A stretch of DNA of 63,958 bases, taken from a virus. The position numbers were made by a program, and so were the translations under genes. Positions 1 to 8,000 of this stretch are shown in pieces (the first letter of the stretch is position 1; each line of letters begins with the position of its first letter). The notes beneath the pieces are model-generated. The model searched no databases, had not been told where the DNA came from, and saw nothing but the letters and a program-made list of their open reading frames with translations. The stretch spans positions 1 through 63,958 of IMG/VR virus record IMGVR_UViG_3300027793_000089. The stretch is one strand, 5' to 3'.

Positions 1-1
1 A

Positions 2-170
2 GAACCACCAACAACGACGACATCAACAACATCTACAACATCTACAACAGAACCACCAACAACGACGACATCAACAACAGAACCACCAACAACGACGACA
101 TCTACATCTACAACATCTACAACATCTACAACATCTACAACATCTACATCAACAACATCAACTACATCAA
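2..170 (+). repeat. 9-bp-type microsatellite coding Thr/Ser-rich repeats
   Basis: Near-identical units of the type acaacatct and accaccaacaacgacgac alternate across the first 170 bases. They stay in frame and encode TST, TTS and EPPTTTT units. The units are short and tandem, so the tract should be prone to copy-number change without frameshift. Confidence 0.8.
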
Positions 171-982
171 CAACCACAGCGGCGCTCGGTGATTGTTGGA
201 CCGTATACAACACTTCACCATTCAACAATCAACAAACCTATGTGTTCGACTATATACCCTATGGTAGTGCTGGATATATACAAGGATCATTGGATTTCGG
301 CCAATTTGTTAATTTATGTGTAGCACCAGGTACGTTGATTGTAGATGTAAGCGGACAAGGTGGATCTACATCAGGTGGATTTGGAGTATGTACCAACGAC
401 TCTCAATGTTCAGGCTCACCCCCAGCAACAACTACTACAACTACAACAGCAGCCACAACTACTACAACAGCAGCCACAACTACTACAACAGCAGTCTGTT
501 ATAGTTCAACATTGGGACTTTCAGGTGTTCAAGGAAGTATATCTGGAGCCTGTTCAGCCGCAGCACAATTCACATATTATGTGGGTGGAACCAAGTTGTA
601 TACTGACTCGGGATGTGGCACGTTTGCAGACGCCGGTTATTATGGCGATGGAGGTGGGGTATACTATCAAGTAACAGGCGCAGGTAACTTGACAGGCCCA
701 ACATCGTGCCCAGGCGGAACAACGACAACAACTGCAGCTCCCACAACAACTACAACAGCAGCTCCCACAACAACTACAACAGCAGCAGCAACAACAACTA
801 CAACAGCAGCAGCAACAACAACAACGACAACATGTGTCGTGGGTTGTTTACCTGGCACATCAACATGTATAGGTGACGCTGCTGTATGTGACCTTCAAAA
901 TGACGATTGCACAATCACATATGGATATTTGGTACAAAACTGTGATCCTGGCTGTTGTTCAGGTGGTGCATGTATCTGCTAA
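2..982 (+). CDS. Thr-rich, Cys-rich adhesin-like virion protein (5' end outside window)
   Basis: The frame is open from base 2, so the start lies upstream; a GTG at 242 is in frame but in mid-protein. The visible part runs: a Thr/Ser/Pro-rich repeat tract (bases 2-170), a globular domain with paired cysteines, a linker of TTTTTAA units (about 424-495), a second Cys-bearing Gly/Tyr-rich domain, a linker of TTTTTAAP units (about 716-831), and a Cys-rich C-terminal domain with about 11 cysteines in 50 residues. This beads-on-a-string pattern fits a secreted or virion-surface adhesin or fibre. Thr-rich linkers of this kind are typical O-glycosylation targets, and sugar-transfer genes follow immediately. 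The exact function is not recognisable. Confidence 0.7.
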   Translation, partial: EPPTTTTSTTSTTSTTEPPTTTTSTTEPPTTTTSTSTTSTTSTTSTTSTSTTSTTSTTTAALGDCWTVYNTSPFNNQQTYVFDYIPYGSAGYIQGSLDFGQFVNLCVAPGTLIVDVSGQGGSTSGGFGVCTNDSQCSGSPPATTTTTTTAATTTTTAATTTTTAVCYSSTLGLSGVQGSISGACSAAAQFTYYVGGTKLYTDSGCGTFADAGYYGDGGGVYYQVTGAGNLTGPTSCPGGTTTTTAAPTTTTTAAPTTTTTAAATTTTTAAATTTTTTCVVGCLPGTSTCIGDAAVCDLQNDDCTITYGYLVQNCDPGCCSGGACIC

Positions 983-1011
983 ATCATTAACAACAAGGTG
1001 ATATTTACTTT

Positions 1012-1962
1012 ATGAAAAACTTACGTTATATATCAGCCCAACCTGCCATTGATTATTACACATGGCAGGTTGAGGTTATGATACACAATTTTTTAAAAAA
1101 TGGTTTAAATCCAAACAATATAGATATTGTATGTTCCATTAAAAACAATCATATCCCTGATGCTTGGATTAAATTAGCTAATCACTATAACACGGTTCGA
1201 TTCTTTTTTTATAATGATGACAGAGAAAATTCGGTATATATTTCTTCAATTCGTCCACACATTCTACAAAAACATTTTGAGAAGCATCCTTATTTAAAAG
1301 ATGAAGCCATTATGTATCATGATTGCGATATCATTCTCACGAAGCCCCCACAATGGGACCATTTAGTGCATGACGATGTTTGGTATTTAAGTGACACGCG
1401 CTATTACATTGGAGCAGAATATATTAAAAGCAAAAAATGTGGTGTGTACGAACGCATGTGTGAAATTGTAGGTATAAGTGAAGATGTTCCGGTACAATAT
1501 GAGATGCACAGTGGAGGTGCTCAATATCTCATGAAAAACATTGATGCTGCTTTTTGGAAAAAGGTGTATGAGGATTCTGAAAAATTGTATCAATTTTTTC
1601 TTGACCATCTGAAAGCATTTCCTCAAACCGATAAATATCACCCCATACAAAAATGGACTGCTGATATGTGGGCAGTTTTATGGAATGGTTGGTATTTTGG
1701 ACATGATACCAAAGTGGTGGACGAATTAGAGTTCACATGGCCTATGCACGGTCTTGACTTTTGGGAGAAATGTACTATCATGCATAATGCGGGAGTTACA
1801 GGAGAAACAGCAGATAAGGACAGAACTTTTTTTAAGGGTAAGTATGTTGACGGAAAATTACCGTATAATAATATTACTCTTGAAAATTATAACGAAAAGA
1901 TGTGTACATATAAGTATGTACAAGAAATTCTTGAAACCGCTAAAACGAGTTGTTTACTATGA
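1012..1962 (+). CDS. Putative glycosyltransferase with DCD motif
   Basis: A 316-residue protein. The segment MYHDCDIILTKPP at residues 101-113 places a D104-C-D106 motif after hydrophobic strands, as in GT-A glycosyltransferases where a DxD binds metal and nucleotide sugar. A later MHSGGAQYLMK segment (about residue 165) resembles the acceptor-side loop of such enzymes. It starts the cassette that follows the Thr-rich virion protein and overlaps the next gene by 4 bases (ATGA). The assignment rests on motif and context; donor and acceptor are unknown. Confidence 0.6.
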   Translation: MKNLRYISAQPAIDYYTWQVEVMIHNFLKNGLNPNNIDIVCSIKNNHIPDAWIKLANHYNTVRFFFYNDDRENSVYISSIRPHILQKHFEKHPYLKDEAIMYHDCDIILTKPPQWDHLVHDDVWYLSDTRYYIGAEYIKSKKCGVYERMCEIVGISEDVPVQYEMHSGGAQYLMKNIDAAFWKKVYEDSEKLYQFFLDHLKAFPQTDKYHPIQKWTADMWAVLWNGWYFGHDTKVVDELEFTWPMHGLDFWEKCTIMHNAGVTGETADKDRTFFKGKYVDGKLPYNNITLENYNEKMCTYKYVQEILETAKTSCLL

Positions 1963-2528
1963 GATATGATTTTGTTGAAATAGGCACATGCGACTACCAC
2001 ACGTTATTAGAAGGGTGTACACCTGAACAAATAGGTTTGTCAGTCGAACCTGTAAAAACATATCTAGACCGATTACCCGATAAACCTAATGTAACTAAGA
2101 TAAACGTTGCTATATCAGCAGAAAACAACATAGTAGATTTATTTTGGGTTGAACCCGAAAATCAAGAAAAGTATAATTTAGGTTTCACAAAAGGTTGGGC
2201 CACTATAATTAAACCCCACCGAGGTCATTCTGAAGCAAAAAAGATGTTAGAGACAGGAATGTTAACTAACCATAAAATAGAAGCCATCACATGGTCTACC
2301 CTTGTGGAACGTTATCAAATCGAATCTGTGGATTTAGTTAAGATAGACACAGAGGGTCATGATTGTGTAGTTGTTAACAGTATACTTGATTCTTCTGTTC
2401 ATCCAATACAAATAGAGTTTGAAATAACACATTGCTTAAAAGAAGAATTGGCTCAGACATATTCACGCCTTCAAAAAAATAGATATACATTAATTATAGA
2501 AGGTGAAGATGCCGTATGGAGAAGATGA
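1959..2528 (+). CDS. FkbM-family methyltransferase
   Basis: 189 residues. The KIDTEGHD motif at 128-135 is the hallmark of FkbM-type SAM-dependent methyltransferases, which usually methylate sugar hydroxyls. An N-terminal VEIGT motif at 6-10 fits the glycine loop that binds SAM, though it is short. I chose ATG 1959 over an in-frame TTG at 1950 because it makes a standard ATGA overlap with the upstream stop. The next gene begins directly after its stop codon, indicating translational coupling. Its likely role is capping or decorating a glycan made by the neighbouring transferases. Confidence 0.8.
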   Translation: MRYDFVEIGTCDYHTLLEGCTPEQIGLSVEPVKTYLDRLPDKPNVTKINVAISAENNIVDLFWVEPENQEKYNLGFTKGWATIIKPHRGHSEAKKMLETGMLTNHKIEAITWSTLVERYQIESVDLVKIDTEGHDCVVVNSILDSSVHPIQIEFEITHCLKEELAQTYSRLQKNRYTLIIEGEDAVWRR

Positions 2529-3155
2529 ATGATACCAAAAATAATTCATCAAATATGGGTAGGGGATTTTAAATTACCCAAGCGAGAACAGAAACTAGCA
2601 AATGAAATAAAAGAGATGCACTCGGATTACGAATATATTTTCTGGTCTTCGCCCCCACCATTATCTAAAAATATTCAAAATTGGTATGACAAATTCTACT
2701 CAATAAAAAACTATGCTTTTTGTGCAGACTTGTTACGTATTTGGGCTGTTAAAGAATTTGGAGGATTCTACTTGGATATTGATTTTAAACCGGTGAATTC
2801 ATTGGACGATTTTTTAAATTATGATGGGGTATTTTTATACCACAACGAAGGCGACTTAACTATTCCAAATAATGTATTTGGTGCAAAAAAAGATTTAGAT
2901 GTTCTAGAATACTGTACACAACAAATAAATGATAGCAATAATTGGTATGGGCCTAGTTGGTTTGGTAGTGTTGTTAAATCTTCTTTAGGGTATAGTTATG
3001 AAACCACACACGAAGTTATTAAAAACAAGATGAGGGAAAAGAATATAGAATATTTTGTGTACGGAGAATTTGAAAATAAATATGCAAAACATTTATCATT
3101 GTACAGTTGGTCGCCTGAAATTTGGAATAGATTAAATAACCAGGAACAGTTATGA
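2529..3155 (+). CDS. Glycosyltransferase, DXD sugar-binding (OCH1/capsular type)
   Basis: 208 residues beginning IPKIIHQIWVG, the signature opening of the DXD-containing sugar transferase family (Gly_transf_sug, OCH1-like). The motif GGFYLDIDF at 78-86 supplies D83-x-D85 for metal and nucleotide-sugar binding. It is contiguous with the methyltransferase upstream and overlaps the next gene by 4 bases. It probably adds a hexose to a glycan or protein; the substrate cannot be read from sequence. Confidence 0.85.
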   Translation: MIPKIIHQIWVGDFKLPKREQKLANEIKEMHSDYEYIFWSSPPPLSKNIQNWYDKFYSIKNYAFCADLLRIWAVKEFGGFYLDIDFKPVNSLDDFLNYDGVFLYHNEGDLTIPNNVFGAKKDLDVLEYCTQQINDSNNWYGPSWFGSVVKSSLGYSYETTHEVIKNKMREKNIEYFVYGEFENKYAKHLSLYSWSPEIWNRLNNQEQL

Positions 3156-3937
3156 AAAAAGTTAGTTTTGTCTGTACATCATTTAGAAGATATACATGTG
3201 TCAATAGAATCATTGCGCAGTTTAATGCACAAACATACCCAAACAAAGAACTGATTATCCTAAATACAGATATGGAATATCCTATGTCATTGGGATTTTC
3301 TGATGACCGTATTGTATTAATAAACAATAACACTGATATGCAAACAGGTCTTCCGTATACTAATCGAGGACAAATTTGTCGTGATGCAGTAATCTACGCC
3401 ACAGGTGATTATTTCATGTTGGCTGATGATGACGACATTTACCTACCTTGGCATATTCAACAAGCTGTAGATAAAATAGAAGAAGTGGGTACAGATGCAT
3501 GGAAACCTCAAAAAAGTTTCTTTGCCACTCAACATAAATTAGAACTTACACAAAATACATTGGAAGCAAGTGTTATTGTGAAAATGCCTCGGATTCGACA
3601 AATTGGATTTCGCTCAGACATCACAGGATATGAGGGATTGAGTTGGTATACTAAATTACGCGATGAAAAACAATTAGATGAACATTACACACACTACGTT
3701 CCCTCATATTGTTTCAATTGGTCAGACCCACATGAAATAGCAGGACATAAACAAAGTGGAAATATTAATGACCCCAATAATTTTGAACAACATAAAGCAG
3801 CATCACAAGATTATGCAAAAGAACCTTTACGTAATGACATGAACCTCACCGACGTATATGAAAAATATTACGTCTTTTTACGAAATAATAGTGAACTATT
3901 TCCTAGTGATTTAATCCTTAAATATGTGAAAGAATAA
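3152..3937 (+). CDS. Glycosyltransferase family 2
   Basis: 261 residues. The N-terminus MKKVSFVCTSFRR and the following strand LIILNTD fit a GT-A Rossmann-like half. The acidic run ADDDDIYLPW at 91-100 is the expected DxD metal site of GT2 enzymes. TAATG overlap with the next gene. It is the third transferase-like member of the cassette at 1012-4605. Confidence 0.8.
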   Translation: MKKVSFVCTSFRRYTCVNRIIAQFNAQTYPNKELIILNTDMEYPMSLGFSDDRIVLINNNTDMQTGLPYTNRGQICRDAVIYATGDYFMLADDDDIYLPWHIQQAVDKIEEVGTDAWKPQKSFFATQHKLELTQNTLEASVIVKMPRIRQIGFRSDITGYEGLSWYTKLRDEKQLDEHYTHYVPSYCFNWSDPHEIAGHKQSGNINDPNNFEQHKAASQDYAKEPLRNDMNLTDVYEKYYVFLRNNSELFPSDLILKYVKE

Positions 3938-4605
3938 TGCAACCAAACACATTTCCTGATGTAGCCAACATCATTGATACATCGTCTGTGCCCATTTTAA
4001 TACTTGTGATATCTGAAGGGTGTGAAAATGGATTAAAACCAGAACAGCAGCAGTTAGAACAAAAGCTACAAGAACATCCTACACCTGTGGTATATTACAC
4101 CATGTGTATCCCAGAACATCTCATGGGATTTCCTCGTGCCCAAACTCCCACATTATACTATTTTCTTCCGAAAAATCAAACTCCTGTGTTCTGGCGATTT
4201 GCCATATTCAATAACACATTGAATGATGATTTAAACATCATCACAAAAATGATGACAGGATTGACATATGAACAAGCTCGTTTCACACCTGAAGAACAAG
4301 AAACCATTTTAAAGGTTGATTATTTTTTAGAACAGGAGAAGGAAACCCTTCATAAGTTTCCTTCAGTATTTCAACAGGCACGGAATCTTGCCAAAGAAAT
4401 GTGGAAAACAGGAAAAAACGCCGCAAAAGGATTGCCTGTCATTGTTCCTACTGAAGTGGGATTTGAACGTATGAATATTTGTCAGTCATGTGACAAGTTG
4501 GAAAAAGATGCATTTCGCTGTACTGAGTGTGGTTGTTTCATGAAAACCAAGACTCAACTCGCCTCAGCGTCATGTCCATTAAATAAATGGGCACCGCATG
4601 TATAA
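3937..4605 (+). CDS. Protein with possible thioredoxin-like N-terminus and C-terminal Cys cluster
   Basis: 222 residues. The N-terminal half has alternating hydrophobic strands and a QTPTLYYF segment that could be the cis-proline strand of a thioredoxin fold, but no CxxC redox pair is visible there. The C-terminal 40 residues hold CQSC, CTECGC and a final Cys, a probable zinc ribbon. It closes the glycosyltransferase cassette, and its stop codon lies inside a late-promoter box. Function unknown. Confidence 0.5.
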   Translation: MQPNTFPDVANIIDTSSVPILILVISEGCENGLKPEQQQLEQKLQEHPTPVVYYTMCIPEHLMGFPRAQTPTLYYFLPKNQTPVFWRFAIFNNTLNDDLNIITKMMTGLTYEQARFTPEEQETILKVDYFLEQEKETLHKFPSVFQQARNLAKEMWKTGKNAAKGLPVIVPTEVGFERMNICQSCDKLEKDAFRCTECGCFMKTKTQLASASCPLNKWAPHV

Positions 4606-4608
4606 ATA
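4601..4608 (+). promoter_or_regulatory. T4-type late promoter box
   Basis: Exact TATAAATA, overlapping the stop codon of the upstream gene and 28 bases before the next start. It matches the T4 gp55-dependent late consensus, and gp55 is encoded in this window. Confidence 0.75.
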
Positions 4609-4636
4609 CTATAGAACGATTAATTAGGATTTCTCA

Positions 4637-5050
4637 ATGGCAACGTTAACATTACGAACAGTTAAAGGATCAACATTAACACATCAAGAACTTGATGACA
4701 ATCTCTCAAACTTGAATAGTTTCAAGGTTGAAGGTCGTGCAGGAACGTTAACAACAACAAGTACGTCATTAAATCAACTATTGGATTCTGTTGCAGCATC
4801 TTCTGTTAGAACATTGCGATACATTGTTCAAGTTGCCAACACAACTACGAGTGAGTTTCATGCCACATCTCTCATGATTATTCATGATGGAACCACTGTG
4901 TATTTAACTGAATATGGCACTGTATTGACAGGAAACTCTTTGGCAACATTTGATGCTGATATTAATAGTGGAAATCTTCGTATTTTAGTTACGCCTACAA
5001 ATGCATCATCAACGGTGTTTCGTTTTTCTGCTATGACAATTCAGGCATAA
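4637..5050 (+). CDS. Virion accessory protein sharing a domain with the 8001-8720 fibre
   Basis: 137 residues. The C-terminal ~85 residues (IIHDGTTVYLTEYGT, then DADINSGNLRIL) align by eye with the end of the protein at 8001-8720 (IIHDGTDAYITEYGT, DADISGGNLRLL). The N-terminus TLRTVKGSTLTHQELDDNL resembles the short collar-like starts of T4-like phage tail proteins. It is transcribed from a late promoter. Probably a small fibre or adhesin tip; receptor unknown. Confidence 0.6.
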   Translation: MATLTLRTVKGSTLTHQELDDNLSNLNSFKVEGRAGTLTTTSTSLNQLLDSVAASSVRTLRYIVQVANTTTSEFHATSLMIIHDGTTVYLTEYGTVLTGNSLATFDADINSGNLRILVTPTNASSTVFRFSAMTIQA

Positions 5051-5060
5051 TTTCAAAAAC

Positions 5061-5068
5061 TATAAATA
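5061..5068 (+). promoter_or_regulatory. T4-type late promoter box, very close to start codon
   Basis: Exact TATAAATA only 8 bases before ATG 5077. With a normal late start site about 5-7 bases downstream, the transcript would be almost leaderless. Confidence 0.65.
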
Positions 5069-5076
5069 TTCAACAT

Positions 5077-5409
5077 ATGGCAACTGCTCGTAATTTAGTT
5101 ATTGACCAAGGTAGTACATATTCAATTTCCATTGAACTGTCTGACGCCTTGGGCAATCCTTTAGATTTAACTGATTATACCATTCGTGCTCAAATGCGTA
5201 AAAGTTATGGGTCGAATACGTATACTCAATTCACAACTTCTGCAGGTGATGAACCTGAGAATGGGGTGATTACATTATCATTAACATCAACTCAAACAGG
5301 AGCATTACGTTTTGGTCGATATGTCTATGATATTGAAATTGAAAATGATGATGTAATTACCAGAGTTCTTGAAGGGATAGTAACCGTAACACCCGAGGTC
5401 ACACGATAA
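5077..5409 (+). CDS. Small virion protein, beta-rich, possibly baseplate/fibre associated
   Basis: 110 residues with the pattern IDQGSTYSISIELSD, then LTDYTIRAQMRKS, then YVYDIEIE. This looks like an Ig-like or BppU-N-type beta domain found in phage structural proteins. It sits in the fibre gene cluster with a 1-base stop/start overlap (TAATG) to the next gene. Receptor or partner unknown. Confidence 0.55.
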   Translation: MATARNLVIDQGSTYSISIELSDALGNPLDLTDYTIRAQMRKSYGSNTYTQFTTSAGDEPENGVITLSLTSTQTGALRFGRYVYDIEIENDDVITRVLEGIVTVTPEVTR

Positions 5410-5621
5410 TGGCACTCAAAGTACAAGTATCAACACCTCAAAGAATTAATACAAATGTAAAAAAGGTTTCGTTACCTCTAGTTAATTTAGAAGAATTGAA
5501 GAACGTGAATAAAGATAATTTAGAAGATGGCGCCACTTTGATATGGAATGAAACGGAACAACGTTGGGATGCACAGCAAATTCAAGCATCAGCAACGAAT
5601 ATAGATGGCGGAACATATTAA
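5409..5621 (+). CDS. Small structural protein ending in IDGGTY
   Basis: 70 residues. It contains LEDGATLIWNETEQRWDA, a short strand-turn motif common in tail-associated phage proteins, and ends with NIDGGTY. The same IDGGTY terminus closes the next, larger fibre protein, so the two may share an assembly or docking tail. Overlaps the upstream stop. Confidence 0.55.
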   Translation: MALKVQVSTPQRINTNVKKVSLPLVNLEELKNVNKDNLEDGATLIWNETEQRWDAQQIQASATNIDGGTY

Positions 5622-5642
5622 AAAACCCACAGGAGATTTTCC

Positions 5643-7424
5643 ATGTCAACAGTAATTCAAATTAAGCGTTCTTCAGGATCAACAGCACCAGCAACATCTG
5701 CCTTAGCAGAAGGCGAATTAGCGTATAGTCAAGACCGCTCCAACAGCGGCGCCGGCGCTATTCTCTACATCGAATCTGTAGGTTCAGACGGTACTACCCA
5801 AGTTATTGATAAAGTAGGTGGTAAATACTACACCAACACAGTTGATGCCTTCTTAGTTCCTGCCACAGGAACAGTGGGCGCAAAGGTGGAATTAAAGGAT
5901 GCCGATGCTACACATTCTGTCACATTAAAGGCACCTAACACAGTTGCAGCCAACGTTACATACACATTACCTTCAACATTCAGTGCAGACCAATATTTAA
6001 AGACTGACGGTTCAGGTAATCTTTCATTTGCTGCCGTTCCATCAGGATCCTTCACAATTGCAGGTGACACAGGTACTGACAATTTCACAACAGGTGAAAC
6101 ATTAACATTCACCGGTGGCGAAGGTATTGATACATCAATTACCGATAACGTAGTAACAATTTCAGCAGAAGATGCATCTGATACCAACAAGGGTATTGCA
6201 TCATTCAACAGTACCAACTTCACAGTATCATCAGGTAACGTTGTTATCAACTCAGTACAAGCCACAAAGGTTGATATTGCAGGCGGCACATCATTAACAT
6301 CATTGGCTGATTCAGATGAATTCTTGGTCTATGATGCCTCAGCAGAAGCAAATCGTCGCATCACAGCAGAAAACGTTGCAGATTACATCTATGCCGGATT
6401 GTCAGGTGATATCAGTGTAACTGAAGCAGGTGTAGTTTCTATTGCCGCTAACTCAGTAGCACTAGGTACAGACACAACAGGTAACTATGTTGCTACTGTT
6501 GCGGGTACAGCAAATCAAATTTCCATCACTGGCTCAGGCTCAGAAACGGCTGCTGTTACAGTTGCATTAACTGAAGATGTGGCATTGGTAGGTGATTTGA
6601 CAGTTGGTGGTAACGACATCAAGATGAGTGGTGGCACAACAGCCATTACATTCTCAGGCTCAGGTGACGTTGCAGTAGCAGGTGATTTAACTGTTACAGG
6701 TAATGACATCAAGTCCTCATCAGCCACAGCACTTACTCTTTCAGGTGCTGATGTCGCAGTTGCAGGTGATTTGACAGTTACAGGTAACGATATCAAATCC
6801 TCATCAGCAACAGCACTCACATTGTCAGGCGCCAATGTTGAAGTTAAGGGTGATTTACAAGTTACAGGTAACGATATCAAGTCATCAACAGGCGCAACTG
6901 CCTTGACACTTGATGGCGCCAACGTAACTGTGGCAGGTAACTTAACAGTTAACGGTTCATCAACAATTGTAAACTCAACAACTGTAACAATTGATGACGT
7001 ACTCTTGAAGTTGGCTGATAACAACACAGGTAACTCAGTTGACTCAGGTGTCTATGCTGAATATGTTGAATCATCAACAACGAAGTATGCTGGTTTCTTC
7101 CGCGATGCGTCTGATAACAACATCTTCAAGTTCTTCAAAGGATTAGAATCAGAACCATCAACAACTGTTAACGTAAGTGGTACAGGTTACTCAGTTGGTA
7201 CAATCTTAGCCAACTTGACAGGCGGTACTGTTTCAAGTCTAGCTTCAGCAATCGGTGTTGCAGATGGTGGTACAGGTGCTTCAACATTGACAAGTAACGG
7301 TGTATTGTATGGTAATGGCACAGGCGCCATTCAAGCAACAGCAGCAGGCACAAACAATTACTTCTTGAAGTCAAACAATGGCACACCAAGTTGGTCAAAT
7401 GTCATTGATGGTGGTACTTACTAA
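5643..7424 (+). CDS. Tail fibre protein with repeated beta modules
   Basis: 593 residues. The N-terminus VIQIKRSSGSTAPATSALAEGELAYS is a typical phage fibre start. The middle (about residues 310-430) has four tandem units of the form VAGDLTVTGNDIKSS followed by TALTLSGA. It then has a VNSTTVTIDDVLLKL module and a segment around FFRDASDNNIFKFF seen in many T4-like marine phage fibres. It ends VIDGGTY. RBS-like aggag at 5631-5635. Likely a trimeric receptor-binding or fibre-shaft protein. Confidence 0.8.
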   Translation: MSTVIQIKRSSGSTAPATSALAEGELAYSQDRSNSGAGAILYIESVGSDGTTQVIDKVGGKYYTNTVDAFLVPATGTVGAKVELKDADATHSVTLKAPNTVAANVTYTLPSTFSADQYLKTDGSGNLSFAAVPSGSFTIAGDTGTDNFTTGETLTFTGGEGIDTSITDNVVTISAEDASDTNKGIASFNSTNFTVSSGNVVINSVQATKVDIAGGTSLTSLADSDEFLVYDASAEANRRITAENVADYIYAGLSGDISVTEAGVVSIAANSVALGTDTTGNYVATVAGTANQISITGSGSETAAVTVALTEDVALVGDLTVGGNDIKMSGGTTAITFSGSGDVAVAGDLTVTGNDIKSSSATALTLSGADVAVAGDLTVTGNDIKSSSATALTLSGANVEVKGDLQVTGNDIKSSTGATALTLDGANVTVAGNLTVNGSSTIVNSTTVTIDDVLLKLADNNTGNSVDSGVYAEYVESSTTKYAGFFRDASDNNIFKFFKGLESEPSTTVNVSGTGYSVGTILANLTGGTVSSLASAIGVADGGTGASTLTSNGVLYGNGTGAIQATAAGTNNYFLKSNNGTPSWSNVIDGGTY

Positions 7425-7445
7425 TAATCTGAATAGAGACTCGTT

Positions 7446-7628
7446 ATGGACACACAAAAACTTTTAAACAAGTACATCGCCTCTTTGGGTGAACAAGTCA
7501 AACAGTTAACAATGGAAAAAACAATGTTATCTGCCCAACTTGCTCTCACCCAAGAGGAGTTGGAAGAAATGAAAAAGAAGTTAGATACTTCCCCGGCATC
7601 TGAAGAAAATAGTCAATGGCAACAATAA
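7446..7628 (+). CDS. Small coiled-coil protein
   Basis: 60 residues, mostly one predicted helix (VKQLTMEKTMLSAQLALTQ, then an E/K-rich stretch) with heptad spacing. It lies between fibre genes and overlaps the next gene by 13 bases. It could be a fibre assembly chaperone or trimerisation partner. No family recognised. Confidence 0.5.
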   Translation: MDTQKLLNKYIASLGEQVKQLTMEKTMLSAQLALTQEELEEMKKKLDTSPASEENSQWQQ

Positions 7629-7969
7629 TTAAACTTAAAAGAAGCGAGTTAGCATTAGCTATACCAACCGTCAATGATTTGGCGGTTGGTGAACTTGCTA
7701 TAAATTCAATTGATAAAATCTTTTATATTAGAAAATCAAATGATGAAATTGTACCTGTTGCCAATTACGTTGATATTGATCCAAGTGAAATTGACACCCG
7801 TTTAGATGCTGTTGAAACTGCTTTGTTAGGCTCAGTGTTCCCGTCAGGAGATTACGGGGATTTAGATGCTTTAACTGTAGATGCGTTTGGCGTCTTAGTG
7901 AGTAGATCCTATGATTGTTTAACGACACCGGCAGGATCTTTGTTAGAAACAGATTTAGAAAGTCTTTAA
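7616..7969 (+). CDS. Short fibre-type protein
   Basis: 117 residues. It starts TIIKLKRSELALAIPTVNDL and continues AVGELAINSIDKIFYIRKS, the same fibre N-terminal fold as the proteins at 5643 and 8001 (KRS or RRG, then GE, then a strand presenting a displayed value). The second half is acidic and may be a short shaft. It probably attaches to the same fibre network. Confidence 0.6.
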   Translation: MATIIKLKRSELALAIPTVNDLAVGELAINSIDKIFYIRKSNDEIVPVANYVDIDPSEIDTRLDAVETALLGSVFPSGDYGDLDALTVDAFGVLVSRSYDCLTTPAGSLLETDLESL

Positions 7970-8000
7970 TATAAAATATAGAGATACAGGAGATTTATAG

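Noticed and set aside
1-170. CRISPR-like array from regular repeats at the window start
   Set aside because: The units are only 9-18 bases, in frame, without spacers of constant length; they encode Thr/Ser repeats.
667-858. Poly-valine open frame on the - strand
   Set aside because: Reverse complement of the Thr-rich linker codons; low complexity only.
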